From Desulfocurvus sp. (GTDB taxonomy: Bacteria > Desulfobacterota > Desulfovibrionia > Desulfovibrionales > Desulfovibrionaceae), in NCBI RefSeq assembly GCF_023230885.1, contig NZ_JALNWM010000150.1:1-8518 (forward strand): a DNA stretch of 8,518 bases, written 5' to 3'. Every line of letters begins with the position of its first letter. Position 1 is the stretch's first letter. Below are positions 1 to 6,209 of this stretch, piece after piece. Below the pieces are notes generated by a model, which ran no database searches, was not told where the DNA came from, and worked only from the letters and a program-made list of their open reading frames with translations. Both the position numbers and the translations under genes were made by a program.

Positions 1-261
1 CCGCATCCTCCCGGCGCCGCAACGCGGCGCATGCCCGGGCTCCCGCCGGACGGCAGGCGCACCCGCCGCCCCCAGGGGCCCCGCCACCGGCCCCGGGGGC
101 TCCCAGCCGCGCCGCTCCGCAGCTGGGCAGGGGCCGCGCCGCTCCCCCGCCCCGAGCCAACCGCCGGGGGGACCATCCCGGCCAAGCGCCGCGCATGCGT
201 GTCGCGCCCTCCCTCGCGCGCCAGCGCCAGCATCAACGCCACCCCTCCCCGGCGATGAAGC
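1..261. other. GC-rich stretch without a recognisable gene
   Basis: This block is almost pure G+C and is open in several frames on both strands, which is what extreme composition produces by chance. The conceptual proteins are dominated by Arg, Pro, Gly and Ala, with hardly any Asp, Glu, Lys or hydrophobic core pattern, and none resembles a known family. A minus-strand frame starting with ATG at 233 runs off the left edge and has a purine-rich stretch in front of it, so a divergent partial gene cannot be excluded. A small perfect hairpin (14-20 with 24-30, loop AAC) lies near the left edge. I see nothing else in it. Confidence 0.5.
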
Positions 262-440
262 CTGGAAAATCAGAGCATTCCACTTCTCAAAACGCTTTTT
301 GTTGCAAAGCGTACTAAAATAGAACTTTCATTTTGTTTCAATCTGTATCGGATTGGCGCACGACCTTTTGTCCTGGCCCCAAAACGCTGAAAACCCAACA
401 CCTTTGCAGCTGGCACGGTTCATGCTGTTAAGGCGATGCT
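262..440 (+). promoter_or_regulatory. AT-rich control region of the receiver/CBS/transporter operon
   Basis: Base composition switches sharply from GC-rich to AT-rich at about 262 and back at about 440, as expected for a promoter region in a high-GC genome. It contains a perfect dyad ACGCTTT/AAAGCGT (292-298 and 306-312), a second dyad CAATC/GATTG (339-343 and 351-355), and a 9-base direct repeat CAAAACGCT at 288-296 and 380-388. These lie about 50 to 145 bases upstream of the start predicted from the sigma-54 element, the usual distance for activator (bEBP) or IHF sites. Which protein binds is not determinable from the sequence. Confidence 0.55.
411..426 (+). promoter_or_regulatory. candidate sigma-54 (-24/-12) promoter
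   Basis: The sequence TGGCACGGTTCATGCT matches the sigma-54 consensus TGGCACG-N4-TTGCW at every defined position except one (A instead of T at the first base of the -12 block). The invariant GG (412-413) and GC (424-425) have the required spacing. The predicted start is near 437, giving a leader of about 105 bases before the first gene at 544. Sigma-54 promoters need an ATP-dependent enhancer-binding protein, consistent with the dyads upstream. No comparably good sigma-70 pair was found here. Confidence 0.62.
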
Positions 441-543
441 TGTGGATTTTATGTCTCGCATTTCCGGAAACGAATTCGGACCGTTATCCGGAAAAGCGAC
501 AAGGCCCCCGCCAGTGCGCGCCCGGCGGAAAATGGACGGACCA

Positions 544-924
544 ATGGATTATAAGGTATTACTCATCGCCCCGGAGGACGACTTCAGGCACAAGGTCGCG
601 GACCGGCTGGCGGACTGCGGCCTGGACGTGCGCTCCGAGGCGGACCCCGACGAGGCCGTGCGCGTGCTGGCCGACCGGGGCGCCGAGGTGGTTCTCTTCG
701 CCGCCGGGGACGAGCACGACAAGGACCTCGCGCTGCTCGCACGGCTGCTGGCCGCCGCCCCCAGGGCAGGGATCATCCTGCTCGAACCCGGCGGCGACGT
801 GGATTTCGCCATGCAGGCCCGCCGCCACGGCGTGTTCGACGACATCCTCATCCCCTTCGAGATGTCGGACCTGCTGGCCAGGATCGAACAGGCCGGACGC
901 GCGGCCCGGGGGCCGCAACGCTGA
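544..924 (+). CDS. degenerate receiver-domain (pseudo-receiver) protein
   Basis: This 126-residue protein is a stand-alone CheY-like receiver fold with no output domain. The pattern is clear: beta-1 VLLIAPEDDF (residues 5-14), beta-3 AEVVLFAAGD (47-56), beta-4 GIILLEPGGDVD (76-87) and the end of the fold ILIPFEMSDLLARIEQA (101-117), where ordinary receivers have a KPF motif. All residues needed for phosphotransfer are replaced: the acidic pair by A9-P10, the phospho-Asp by A53, the Thr/Ser by E81 and the Lys by I103. It should therefore act without phosphorylation, probably by protein contact. It is first in the operon behind the sigma-54 element. I prefer ATG 544 because the purine-rich GGACGG lies just before it; ATG 532 in the same frame is possible. 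The target is unknown. Confidence 0.78.
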   Translation: MDYKVLLIAPEDDFRHKVADRLADCGLDVRSEADPDEAVRVLADRGAEVVLFAAGDEHDKDLALLARLLAAAPRAGIILLEPGGDVDFAMQARRHGVFDDILIPFEMSDLLARIEQAGRAARGPQR

Positions 925-950
925 CGGGCGCCCCGCGCCCAGGCACACAA

Positions 951-969
951 GGCCGGCCCCGGGCCGGCC
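951..969. repeat. near-perfect palindrome ahead of the CBS gene
   Basis: GGCCGGC (951-957) and GCCGGCC (963-969) form a 7-bp GC-only stem with a CCCGG loop, in the 70-base gap between the receiver-like gene and the CBS gene, ending 11 bases before the AGGAGG ribosome site. No T-tract follows, so it is not a classical terminator. It may be an RNA-processing or stability hairpin within the operon, or only a product of composition. Confidence 0.4.
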
Positions 970-994
970 ACAACTTCGCCAGGAGGCAGGTCTT

Positions 995-1543
995 ATGGAA
1001 ATGACCATCAAGGAGCTCATGATTCCCATCGGGGAATATGTGACCGTGAGCACGACGGACACGCTGGCCCAGTATTTCCAGGCCCTGGAGGCCGACAAGG
1101 CCGCCAAGGGCGGGGCCCACTGCCACCGCGACGCCCTGGTCATGGGCCCCGGCGGGCAGGTGACGGGCAAGGTGACCATGCACGACGTGTTCCTGGCCCT
1201 GGAGCCGACCTACAAAAGCATCATGGAGTCCATGTCGGACACCTCGGTGCTGACCCCGGACTACCTCGCGGGGATCTACAAGGACTTCAACCTGTGGGCC
1301 AAGCCCCTGCCCAGGCTGTGCGAGCGCGCCGCGCAGATCACCGTGGGCGACATCATGCACAAGCCCGGGGCCGCCGAGTTCGTCGACGAGGCGGACCCCG
1401 TGGACGTGGGCCTGCACCGCTACGTCATGGGCGTACACCAGCCGCTGCTGGTGCGCGGCCCGGACGGACGGGTCAGCGGTGTGCTCCGCTTCGGCGACGT
1501 ATTCAAGCGCGTGAAGGACATGACCCTCTCCTGCTCCCTGTAA
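995..1543 (+). CDS. tandem CBS-domain protein
   Basis: The 182-residue protein is almost entirely a CBS (Bateman) pair. CBS1 spans about residues 4-70, ending GKVTMHDVFLAL; CBS2 spans about 115-174, beginning ITVGDIMHKP and ending GVLRFGDVFKRV. The linker (about 71-114) is helical-looking and unusually long. CBS pairs usually bind adenine nucleotides (AMP, ATP, SAM) and gate a partner protein; nothing here has an enzyme or DNA-binding domain. The start at ATG 995 is set by a strong AGGAGG at 981-986; the frame is open far upstream, but that part overlaps the receiver gene in another frame and is a shadow. The SLC13 transporter gene follows after 40 bases, so this is probably its cytoplasmic energy or ligand sensor. 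The domain call is firm and the partnership is inferred. Confidence 0.88.
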   Translation: MEMTIKELMIPIGEYVTVSTTDTLAQYFQALEADKAAKGGAHCHRDALVMGPGGQVTGKVTMHDVFLALEPTYKSIMESMSDTSVLTPDYLAGIYKDFNLWAKPLPRLCERAAQITVGDIMHKPGAAEFVDEADPVDVGLHRYVMGVHQPLLVRGPDGRVSGVLRFGDVFKRVKDMTLSCSL

Positions 1544-1583
1544 CCCGAATTACCAACCCGACCAGCACAAGGATATCGCCATC

Positions 1584-3062
1584 ATGAACGCAGCAACGGC
1601 ACAGCATCAATCCGTCGACTGGAAGCGCCTCGTGTTCCTGCTCACGGGCCTGGCCCTGTTCACCGTGGTCTACTTCTCCCCGGCGTGGCCCGACGCCGTG
1701 GACCCCATGGGCGAACACTTCGTCCTGTCCCGCGAGGGCAAGGGCGCCCTGGCCGTGTTCCTTCTGGCGGGCACATGGTGGGTCTTCGAGGTCGTGCCCA
1801 TCGGCATCACCTCGCTGATGATCGGCATCCTCCAGGCCGCCTTCCTCATCCGCCCGGCCAAGGTCGCCTTCAAGGACTTCATGGACCCCTCGGTCATGTT
1901 CATCTTCGCCTCGCTGGTCATCGGCGCCGTGTTCACCAAGACCGGCCTGACCAAGCGCCTGGCCTACAAGATGCTCGACATCGTGGGTGAACGCACCTCC
2001 ATGATCTACCTGGGCTCCTTCGTGGTCTGCGGCCTGCTGACGCACATCATGGCCCACACCGCCGTGGCCGCCACCCTCTACCCCCTGCTGGTGGCCATCT
2101 ACGGGCTGTATTCCGACGACCCGAACAAGCCTTCCAAGTTCGGCAAGGGCCTGTTCATGGGCATGGCCTTCGTGGCTGGCGCGGGGTCCATCGTGACCCT
2201 GCTCGGCGCCGCGCGCGGCGCCGTGGCCCTCGGGTTCTACAAGGACATCATGGGCAAGGAGATCAGCTTCTTCGAGCTGTCCTACTACATGGCGCCCATC
2301 GGCTGGCTGATGATCTTCCTGCTGTGGGGCTTCTTCATGATCACCTGCAAGCCCGAGCGCAAGACCATCCCCGGCCTGCGCCAGAAGGCCCGCGAGCTGA
2401 ACGCCGGCCTCGGGCCGCTCTCGCGCAACGAGATCCTGGCCGCCGTCATCGTCGGCGTCGCCATCGTGGCCATGAGCCTGCGCTCCTTCATCCCGGCCCT
2501 GAACGCCATCGACAAGACGGCCATCATCCTCTCCTCCACCGTGCTCTTCTACGTCCTGCGCATCCTGGACCTGAAGGACCTCGAAGAGGTGCCCTGGAAC
2601 ATCGTGCTGCTCTTCGCCGGCGCCATGTCCATCGGCTTCTGCCTGTGGGAGACCGGCGCGGCCAAGTGGCTGGCCGTGAACTGGCTGGCCATGTTCAAGG
2701 ATGCCCACTGGTTCCTGTTCGTCATGTCCATCGCCTTCTTCGTCATGGTCATGACCAACTTCATCATGAACGTGGCGGCCATCGCCATCTCCCTGCCCGT
2801 GGCCCTGGTCATCGCGCCCTACCTGGGCGTTTCCGGCGAGGTCATCCTGTTCGCCTCCCTGGTCACGGCGGGCATGCCCTTCCTGCTGCTGGTCGGCGCG
2901 GCGCCCAACGCCATCGCCTACAACTCGCGCCAGTTCACCAGCGGCGAGTTCTTCATGCTCGGCATCCCCGCCAGCATCATCCTCATGATCGTGGTGGGGC
3001 TGGCCGTGTTCGTCGTCTGGCCGCTCATGGGCATGCCCACCACCCTGCCCACCGGGGGCTAG
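1584..3062 (+). CDS. SLC13/DASS-family anion transporter
   Basis: The 492-residue protein is an integral membrane transporter with roughly 12-14 hydrophobic segments and a typical DASS two-repeat layout. Landmarks are the early TRP-like AGTWWVFEVVPIGITSLMIG (62-81), GSIVTLLGAARGAVALG (201-217), the second hairpin TNFIMNVAAIAISLP (391-405) and the C-terminal MPFLLLVGAAPNAIAYNS (431-448). Family members usually carry Ser-Asn-Thr motifs at both hairpin tips, where Na+ and the substrate carboxylate bind; here the corresponding triplets are A157-H158-T159 and M395-N396-V397. The usual GT..PN of the first repeat is also altered (GAARG). So substrate and coupling ion may differ from the Na+/dicarboxylate members; sulfate or another anion is possible but unproven. 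Start ATG 1584 follows AAGGAT at 1568-1573. It is the third gene of the operon. Confidence 0.88.
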   Translation: MNAATAQHQSVDWKRLVFLLTGLALFTVVYFSPAWPDAVDPMGEHFVLSREGKGALAVFLLAGTWWVFEVVPIGITSLMIGILQAAFLIRPAKVAFKDFMDPSVMFIFASLVIGAVFTKTGLTKRLAYKMLDIVGERTSMIYLGSFVVCGLLTHIMAHTAVAATLYPLLVAIYGLYSDDPNKPSKFGKGLFMGMAFVAGAGSIVTLLGAARGAVALGFYKDIMGKEISFFELSYYMAPIGWLMIFLLWGFFMITCKPERKTIPGLRQKARELNAGLGPLSRNEILAAVIVGVAIVAMSLRSFIPALNAIDKTAIILSSTVLFYVLRILDLKDLEEVPWNIVLLFAGAMSIGFCLWETGAAKWLAVNWLAMFKDAHWFLFVMSIAFFVMVMTNFIMNVAAIAISLPVALVIAPYLGVSGEVILFASLVTAGMPFLLLVGAAPNAIAYNSRQFTSGEFFMLGIPASIILMIVVGLAVFVVWPLMGMPTTLPTGG

Positions 3063-3091
3063 ACCATAGGGAACCAAAAGCGTAGAGAAAC

Positions 3092-3123
3092 AGAGCGGTG
3101 CCGGGTCGGGCCGGCACCGCTCT
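3092..3123 (+). terminator. 13-bp perfect hairpin after the transporter gene
   Basis: A perfect 13-bp stem (AGAGCGGTGCCGG at 3092-3104 with its complement at 3111-3123) and a 6-base loop (GTCGGG) begin 30 bases after the transporter stop. The downstream flank CCTCTTCG is pyrimidine-rich but not a real T-run, so termination is probably partial. Only about 34 bases separate the hairpin from the next start codon, too short for a normal promoter, so read-through or RNA processing that sets transporter versus downstream-gene levels is likely. Confidence 0.6.
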
Positions 3124-3157
3124 CCTCTTCGCCAAACGAAAGCAAGGCGGTACCATA

Positions 3158-4612
3158 ATGACCCAATTGAGCAAGCTGCTGGAAAGCATCATCACGAGGG
3201 CCAACGTCAACTTGCGGGAGTTCGCGGATGTGGAGCCCCACATCCGCAACCTTGTTCCCCACGAGCACTTCTCGAACTTCTACGCCTTCTACGCCCTGAC
3301 CCTGCACCATCCCCTGCATTTCAAGTTCCGCGAGTCCTGCCTGTCCGGCACCTATTTCCTCGGCAAGTGCGATGTCCAGCGCTCCATCCTCTACAAGAGC
3401 GACATCCGCGGCGACGAACTCAAGCGCCGGGGCGACATGTTCGAAATCGACGGGATGAAGATCAAGGTCTACAGCGACGAATTCATCGCCATCCGCGACA
3501 GCTACCTGCTGAAGACCCTGGTCCACAACTACTCCCACGACCCCGAGAACCTCGAAAAATTCGCCATCCGCAACACCGTTGCCCTGCACTGGTCCAACAT
3601 CCACGGCTCGCCCGTGGTCGGCTGCCTGCTCGAACCCTTCGCCACGGTGGACTTCACCAGCGCCCAGAACTGCGTTTTCGGCGCGCACAGCTATGTGCAG
3701 GTCGGCGACCTGGCCCACACCTACGTCAAGCCCGGCCGGGTCTGGGTCCGCTACGAGGGCGCCTTCGAATTCGACTACCAGTTCCCCCAGGAGGTGCTGG
3801 ACCGCTACGTCCACTACGAGGTGGGCACCTGCCCCACGGGCATCATGATGGACTATGTGGAGGACCGCCAGGAGGACTTCATCCCCGTCTACTCCGCGGT
3901 GAACCAGTCCGTGTCCATCCCCGTGCCCCGGGGCGCGTCCCTGTCGCCCTACGCCGTGGTCAAGGGCGAGACGAGCATCGACGAGAACGTGCTCGTCTGC
4001 CAGCGCGCCTACCTGGCCGAGGCATCCCTCGGCCACGGGGCCAACGCCCAGGAGAACTGCTACATCGTCCACTCCCGCCTGGACGGCTACAACGTCACCG
4101 CCCACGGCGGAAAGATCATCCACGCCCACTGCGAGGCCAACTGCTTCGTGGGCTTCAACGCCTTCGTCCACGGCACCCCCGAAAGCCCCCTGCAAATCGG
4201 CAAGGGCTGCATCGTCATGCCGCACACCATCATCGACGCCTCCGAGGCCCTGTCCATCCCGCCGGGAACCCTGGTCTGGGGCTACATCCAGAACGCCGAC
4301 GACCTGCGGCGCAACTCCGTGTCCCTGTCGCGGCTGCGCGACTTCAGCGGCGAGACCGAATTCGGCACCATGCGCTTCTCCGGCAGCGGCCGGGCCTTCG
4401 TGGACGCCTTCTCCAGCCGCATCCGGCACATCCTGGAAGCCAACGGCGCCTACTACGACCCCGCCACCGGCGAGGGCGCCGGGCACGCCCAGAAGAACAA
4501 CGACATGGCCTTCAACATCGTCCAGCCCTATCCGGCCGGAAGGAACAAGGGCCTCTACCCGACCCTGGAAATCAGCCCCGCCACCGACGACTTCTTCGGC
4601 GACGACGACTAG
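3158..4612 (+). CDS. left-handed beta-helix hexapeptide-repeat protein, function unknown
   Basis: The 484-residue protein starts at ATG 3158 behind AAGGCGG (3144-3150). Residues 1-140 form a mixed alpha/beta N-terminal domain that I do not recognise. Residues about 150-190 and 255-375 show hexapeptide-repeat (LbH) coils, e.g. GASLSPYAVVKGETSIDENV and GKGCIVMPHTIIDASEALSI, closing with PPGTLVWGYIQNADDL, a typical LbH C-terminal coil. A segment around NAQENCYIVH (296-305), NVTAHGGKIIHAHC (312-325) and NCFVGFNAFVHG (328-339) parallels the zinc-site region of gamma-class carbonic anhydrases, with His at 305, 316, 322 and 324, but the spacing is shifted by one residue, so enzyme activity is uncertain. 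The tail (residues 475-484) is acidic. No signal peptide is seen. It may be an acyltransferase-like or gamma-CA-like protein linked to the upstream transporter. The next feature is a strong terminator. Confidence 0.75.
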   Translation: MTQLSKLLESIITRANVNLREFADVEPHIRNLVPHEHFSNFYAFYALTLHHPLHFKFRESCLSGTYFLGKCDVQRSILYKSDIRGDELKRRGDMFEIDGMKIKVYSDEFIAIRDSYLLKTLVHNYSHDPENLEKFAIRNTVALHWSNIHGSPVVGCLLEPFATVDFTSAQNCVFGAHSYVQVGDLAHTYVKPGRVWVRYEGAFEFDYQFPQEVLDRYVHYEVGTCPTGIMMDYVEDRQEDFIPVYSAVNQSVSIPVPRGASLSPYAVVKGETSIDENVLVCQRAYLAEASLGHGANAQENCYIVHSRLDGYNVTAHGGKIIHAHCEANCFVGFNAFVHGTPESPLQIGKGCIVMPHTIIDASEALSIPPGTLVWGYIQNADDLRRNSVSLSRLRDFSGETEFGTMRFSGSGRAFVDAFSSRIRHILEANGAYYDPATGEGAGHAQKNNDMAFNIVQPYPAGRNKGLYPTLEISPATDDFFGDDD

Positions 4613-4634
4613 CCGTCGCGGGCTCCGCCCTTCA

Positions 4635-4672
4635 GCGCCCCGGGCCGCAACGCGGCCCGGGGCGCCCGTTTT
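4635..4672 (+). terminator. Rho-independent terminator
   Basis: A perfect 14-bp GC stem (4635-4648 paired with 4652-4665) with a 3-base AAC loop is followed by CCGTTTT. It begins 22 bases after the stop of the beta-helix gene and closes the transporter operon, separating it from the Co/Ni importer genes. The T-run is short (4), but the stem is very stable. Confidence 0.85.
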
Positions 4673-4812
4673 CCCTGCGCCGCCATCCGTCGGCGCCCGC
4701 CCGGGCCATGCGCGCGCTATGGCACTTCGCGCCCCTTTGTGGTACGCGCCATCCACCGGGCATGCGCCCGGACCAACCGGCCGCCCCGAGGCCAAGGCAA
4801 CGGAGACCCGCC

Positions 4813-5451
4813 ATGCATACCGCCCGCGCCCTGCGCACCGCAGCCCTGACGTTCACGGCCCTGGTTCTGCTGGCCGCCCTGCCCCTGACGGCCCAGGCAC
4901 ACCGCGCCAACATCTTCGCCTATACCGAAGGTGACACGATCCGCATCGAAGCGTCCTTCAGCGGCGGCAAGCCGGTGCTGCGCGCCCCGGTGGAGGTCTA
5001 CGACGCCGCCTCGGGCGCCCTGCTGCTGACCACCCAGACCGACGACCAGGGCCTTGGCGCCTTCCCCGTGCCCCAGGCCGCCCGCGACGCCCGGGCGGAC
5101 CTGCGCCTGGTGCTGCTGGCGGGCGAAGGCCACCGCGGCGAATGGGTGGTCAAGGCCGGGGAATACCTGGCCGACGCACAAGGCCCAGGCCCGGCAGCGG
5201 ACACGGCGCCGACCGCGGCGGCCACAGCGCCCGCGACGGCCGCCGGGGCGGCGCCCGCCCTGGTGGACGAAGCCGCCCTGCGGCGCATCGTGGCCGAAAC
5301 CGTGAGCCACGAGCTGGCGCCCCTGCGCCGCTCCCTGGCGGCCATGGCCGAGCCTGGCCCGACGGTCCACGACGTGCTCTCCGGCATCGGCTACATCCTT
5401 GGCCTGTTCGGCATCGCCGCCTGGATGCACGGGCGCAAGGCCCGCCGGTGA
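4813..5451 (+). CDS. NikL/CbiL-like auxiliary protein of a Co/Ni ECF importer
   Basis: The 212-residue protein starts at ATG 4813 with CGGAGAC (4801-4807) before it. It has a signal peptide (residues 1-29: Arg-containing n-region, LTFTALVLLAALPL core, AQA cleavage site), and the mature form begins at or near H30 (HRANIFAY). Residues 30-118 form a beta-sandwich-like domain with ASFSGGKPVLRAPVEVYD (47-64) and TDDQGLGAFPV (76-86), the pattern of the NikL/CbiL components found with NikMQO/CbiMQO importers. Then follow an Ala/Pro-rich linker (121-150), a charged helical, possibly coiled-coil stretch (150-178), and a C-terminal membrane helix (188-205) ending in HGRKARR. It would sit outside the inner membrane, anchored at its C-terminus, helping metal delivery. 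Its stop overlaps the GTG of the next gene. The name cbiL is ambiguous (it also denotes a methyltransferase), so I give no symbol. Confidence 0.82.
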   Translation: MHTARALRTAALTFTALVLLAALPLTAQAHRANIFAYTEGDTIRIEASFSGGKPVLRAPVEVYDAASGALLLTTQTDDQGLGAFPVPQAARDARADLRLVLLAGEGHRGEWVVKAGEYLADAQGPGPAADTAPTAAATAPATAAGAAPALVDEAALRRIVAETVSHELAPLRRSLAAMAEPGPTVHDVLSGIGYILGLFGIAAWMHGRKARR

Positions 5452-6209
5452 TCGAGGAGCGCCTCCAGGGCGGGCGCGGCCCGCTGCATGGCCTGGACCC
5501 GCGCGCCCGCCTCGTGGGGGCGGCGGCGTGGTCCGTGGCGGCGGCGGTGATCCAGGCCCGGCCTGCGGCCTGGGCGGCCCTGGCGGCCTCGGCCCTGCTG
5601 CTCGCCGCCGCGCGCCCGCCCCTGGGCGAGGTCGCCCGCCGCCTGGGAGCCGTCAACGCCTTCATCGCCCTGCTCTGGCTGCTCATGCCCTTCAGCACGC
5701 CGGGGCAGCCCGTGCTGACCGTGGCCGGGCTTGCGGCCACGCGCCAGGGCCTGGAGCTGGCCGCGCTGATCACCCTGAAATCCAACGCCATCGTCCTGGC
5801 CTTCATGGCCCTGGTGGCGACCATCCCCGTCCAGGACCTGGGCCACGCCCTGCGCAAGGTCGGCGTACCCCTCAAGCTGGCGCTGCTGCTGGTGTTCACC
5901 CACCGCGCCGTGCAGGCCATGAGCGGGGAGTACCGGCGCATGCGCCAGGCCATGACCGTGCGCGGCTTCGTCCCGCGCACGGGCCTGCACACCTGGCGGG
6001 CCTATGCCTGCCTGGCGGGCATGCTCCTGGTGCGCGGGATGGACCGCGCCGAGCGTGTGCGCGAGGCCATGCTCTGCCGGGGCTTCACCGGGGAGCTGCG
6101 CTCCATCAACCCGCTGGCCGCCCGGCCTGCGGACCATCTTTTCCTGGCCGCCATGCTCTGCGCCTCGGCGCTGCTGGCCTGGGCCGGGCTCTGGGGGACA
6201 GCGCCATGA
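5448..6209 (+). CDS. cbiQ: ECF transporter T-component CbiQ (Co/Ni)
   Basis: This is a 253-residue membrane protein, the size usual for CbiQ/NikQ. The start is GTG 5448, overlapping the upstream TGA (GTGA), so translation is probably coupled. Hydrophobic segments occur at about 24-56, 68-81, 104-126, 141-151 and 229-249. Two EcfT signature motifs, AMTVRGF (168-174) and AMLCRGF (207-213), lie in the cytoplasmic coupling helices that contact the ATPase. CbiQ joins the ATPase CbiO to a substrate-binding S-component (CbiM/NikM), which is not in this window. The gene ends in ATGA, which is also the start of the ATPase gene. The family call is firm; cobalt versus nickel cannot be read from this protein alone. 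Confidence 0.93.
   Translation: MIEERLQGGRGPLHGLDPRARLVGAAAWSVAAAVIQARPAAWAALAASALLLAAARPPLGEVARRLGAVNAFIALLWLLMPFSTPGQPVLTVAGLAATRQGLELAALITLKSNAIVLAFMALVATIPVQDLGHALRKVGVPLKLALLLVFTHRAVQAMSGEYRRMRQAMTVRGFVPRTGLHTWRAYACLAGMLLVRGMDRAERVREAMLCRGFTGELRSINPLAARPADHLFLAAMLCASALLAWAGLWGTAP

Noticed and set aside
1..233. Minus-strand frame from ATG at 233 running off the left edge
   Set aside because: A GGGGAGGGG stretch precedes it, but the protein is Gly/Arg/Pro-rich with almost no acidic residues and no family resemblance; not enough to call a gene.
31..258. 75-residue + strand reading frame
   Set aside because: Arg/Pro-rich, no ribosome site, other frames equally open; chance product of GC-rich DNA.
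353..994. N-terminal extension of the CBS protein
   Set aside because: Overlaps the receiver gene in a different frame, crosses the promoter, and the strong AGGAGG site fixes the start at 995.
1503..3077. 524-residue minus-strand frame rich in His, Asp and Gly
   Set aside because: Antisense shadow of the transporter gene; its composition mirrors the codon use of a membrane protein.
3158..4612. Calling the beta-helix protein a carbonic anhydrase
   Set aside because: His spacing is one residue off relative to Cam and the N-terminal domain is foreign; kept as function unknown.
4719..4734. Second sigma-54 promoter (TGGCAC) before the importer operon
   Set aside because: The -12 half has no TTGC at the required distance.
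3059..4795. 578-residue minus-strand frame
   Set aside because: Antisense of the hexapeptide protein, spanning the terminator; Val/Gly/Asp-rich shadow.
4666..4812. NikR operator or B12 riboswitch upstream of the importer genes
   Set aside because: A weak half-match pair (TGGCAC and GTGGTA, 4720-4745) is not a convincing dyad, and no B12-box (GCCACTG) is present.
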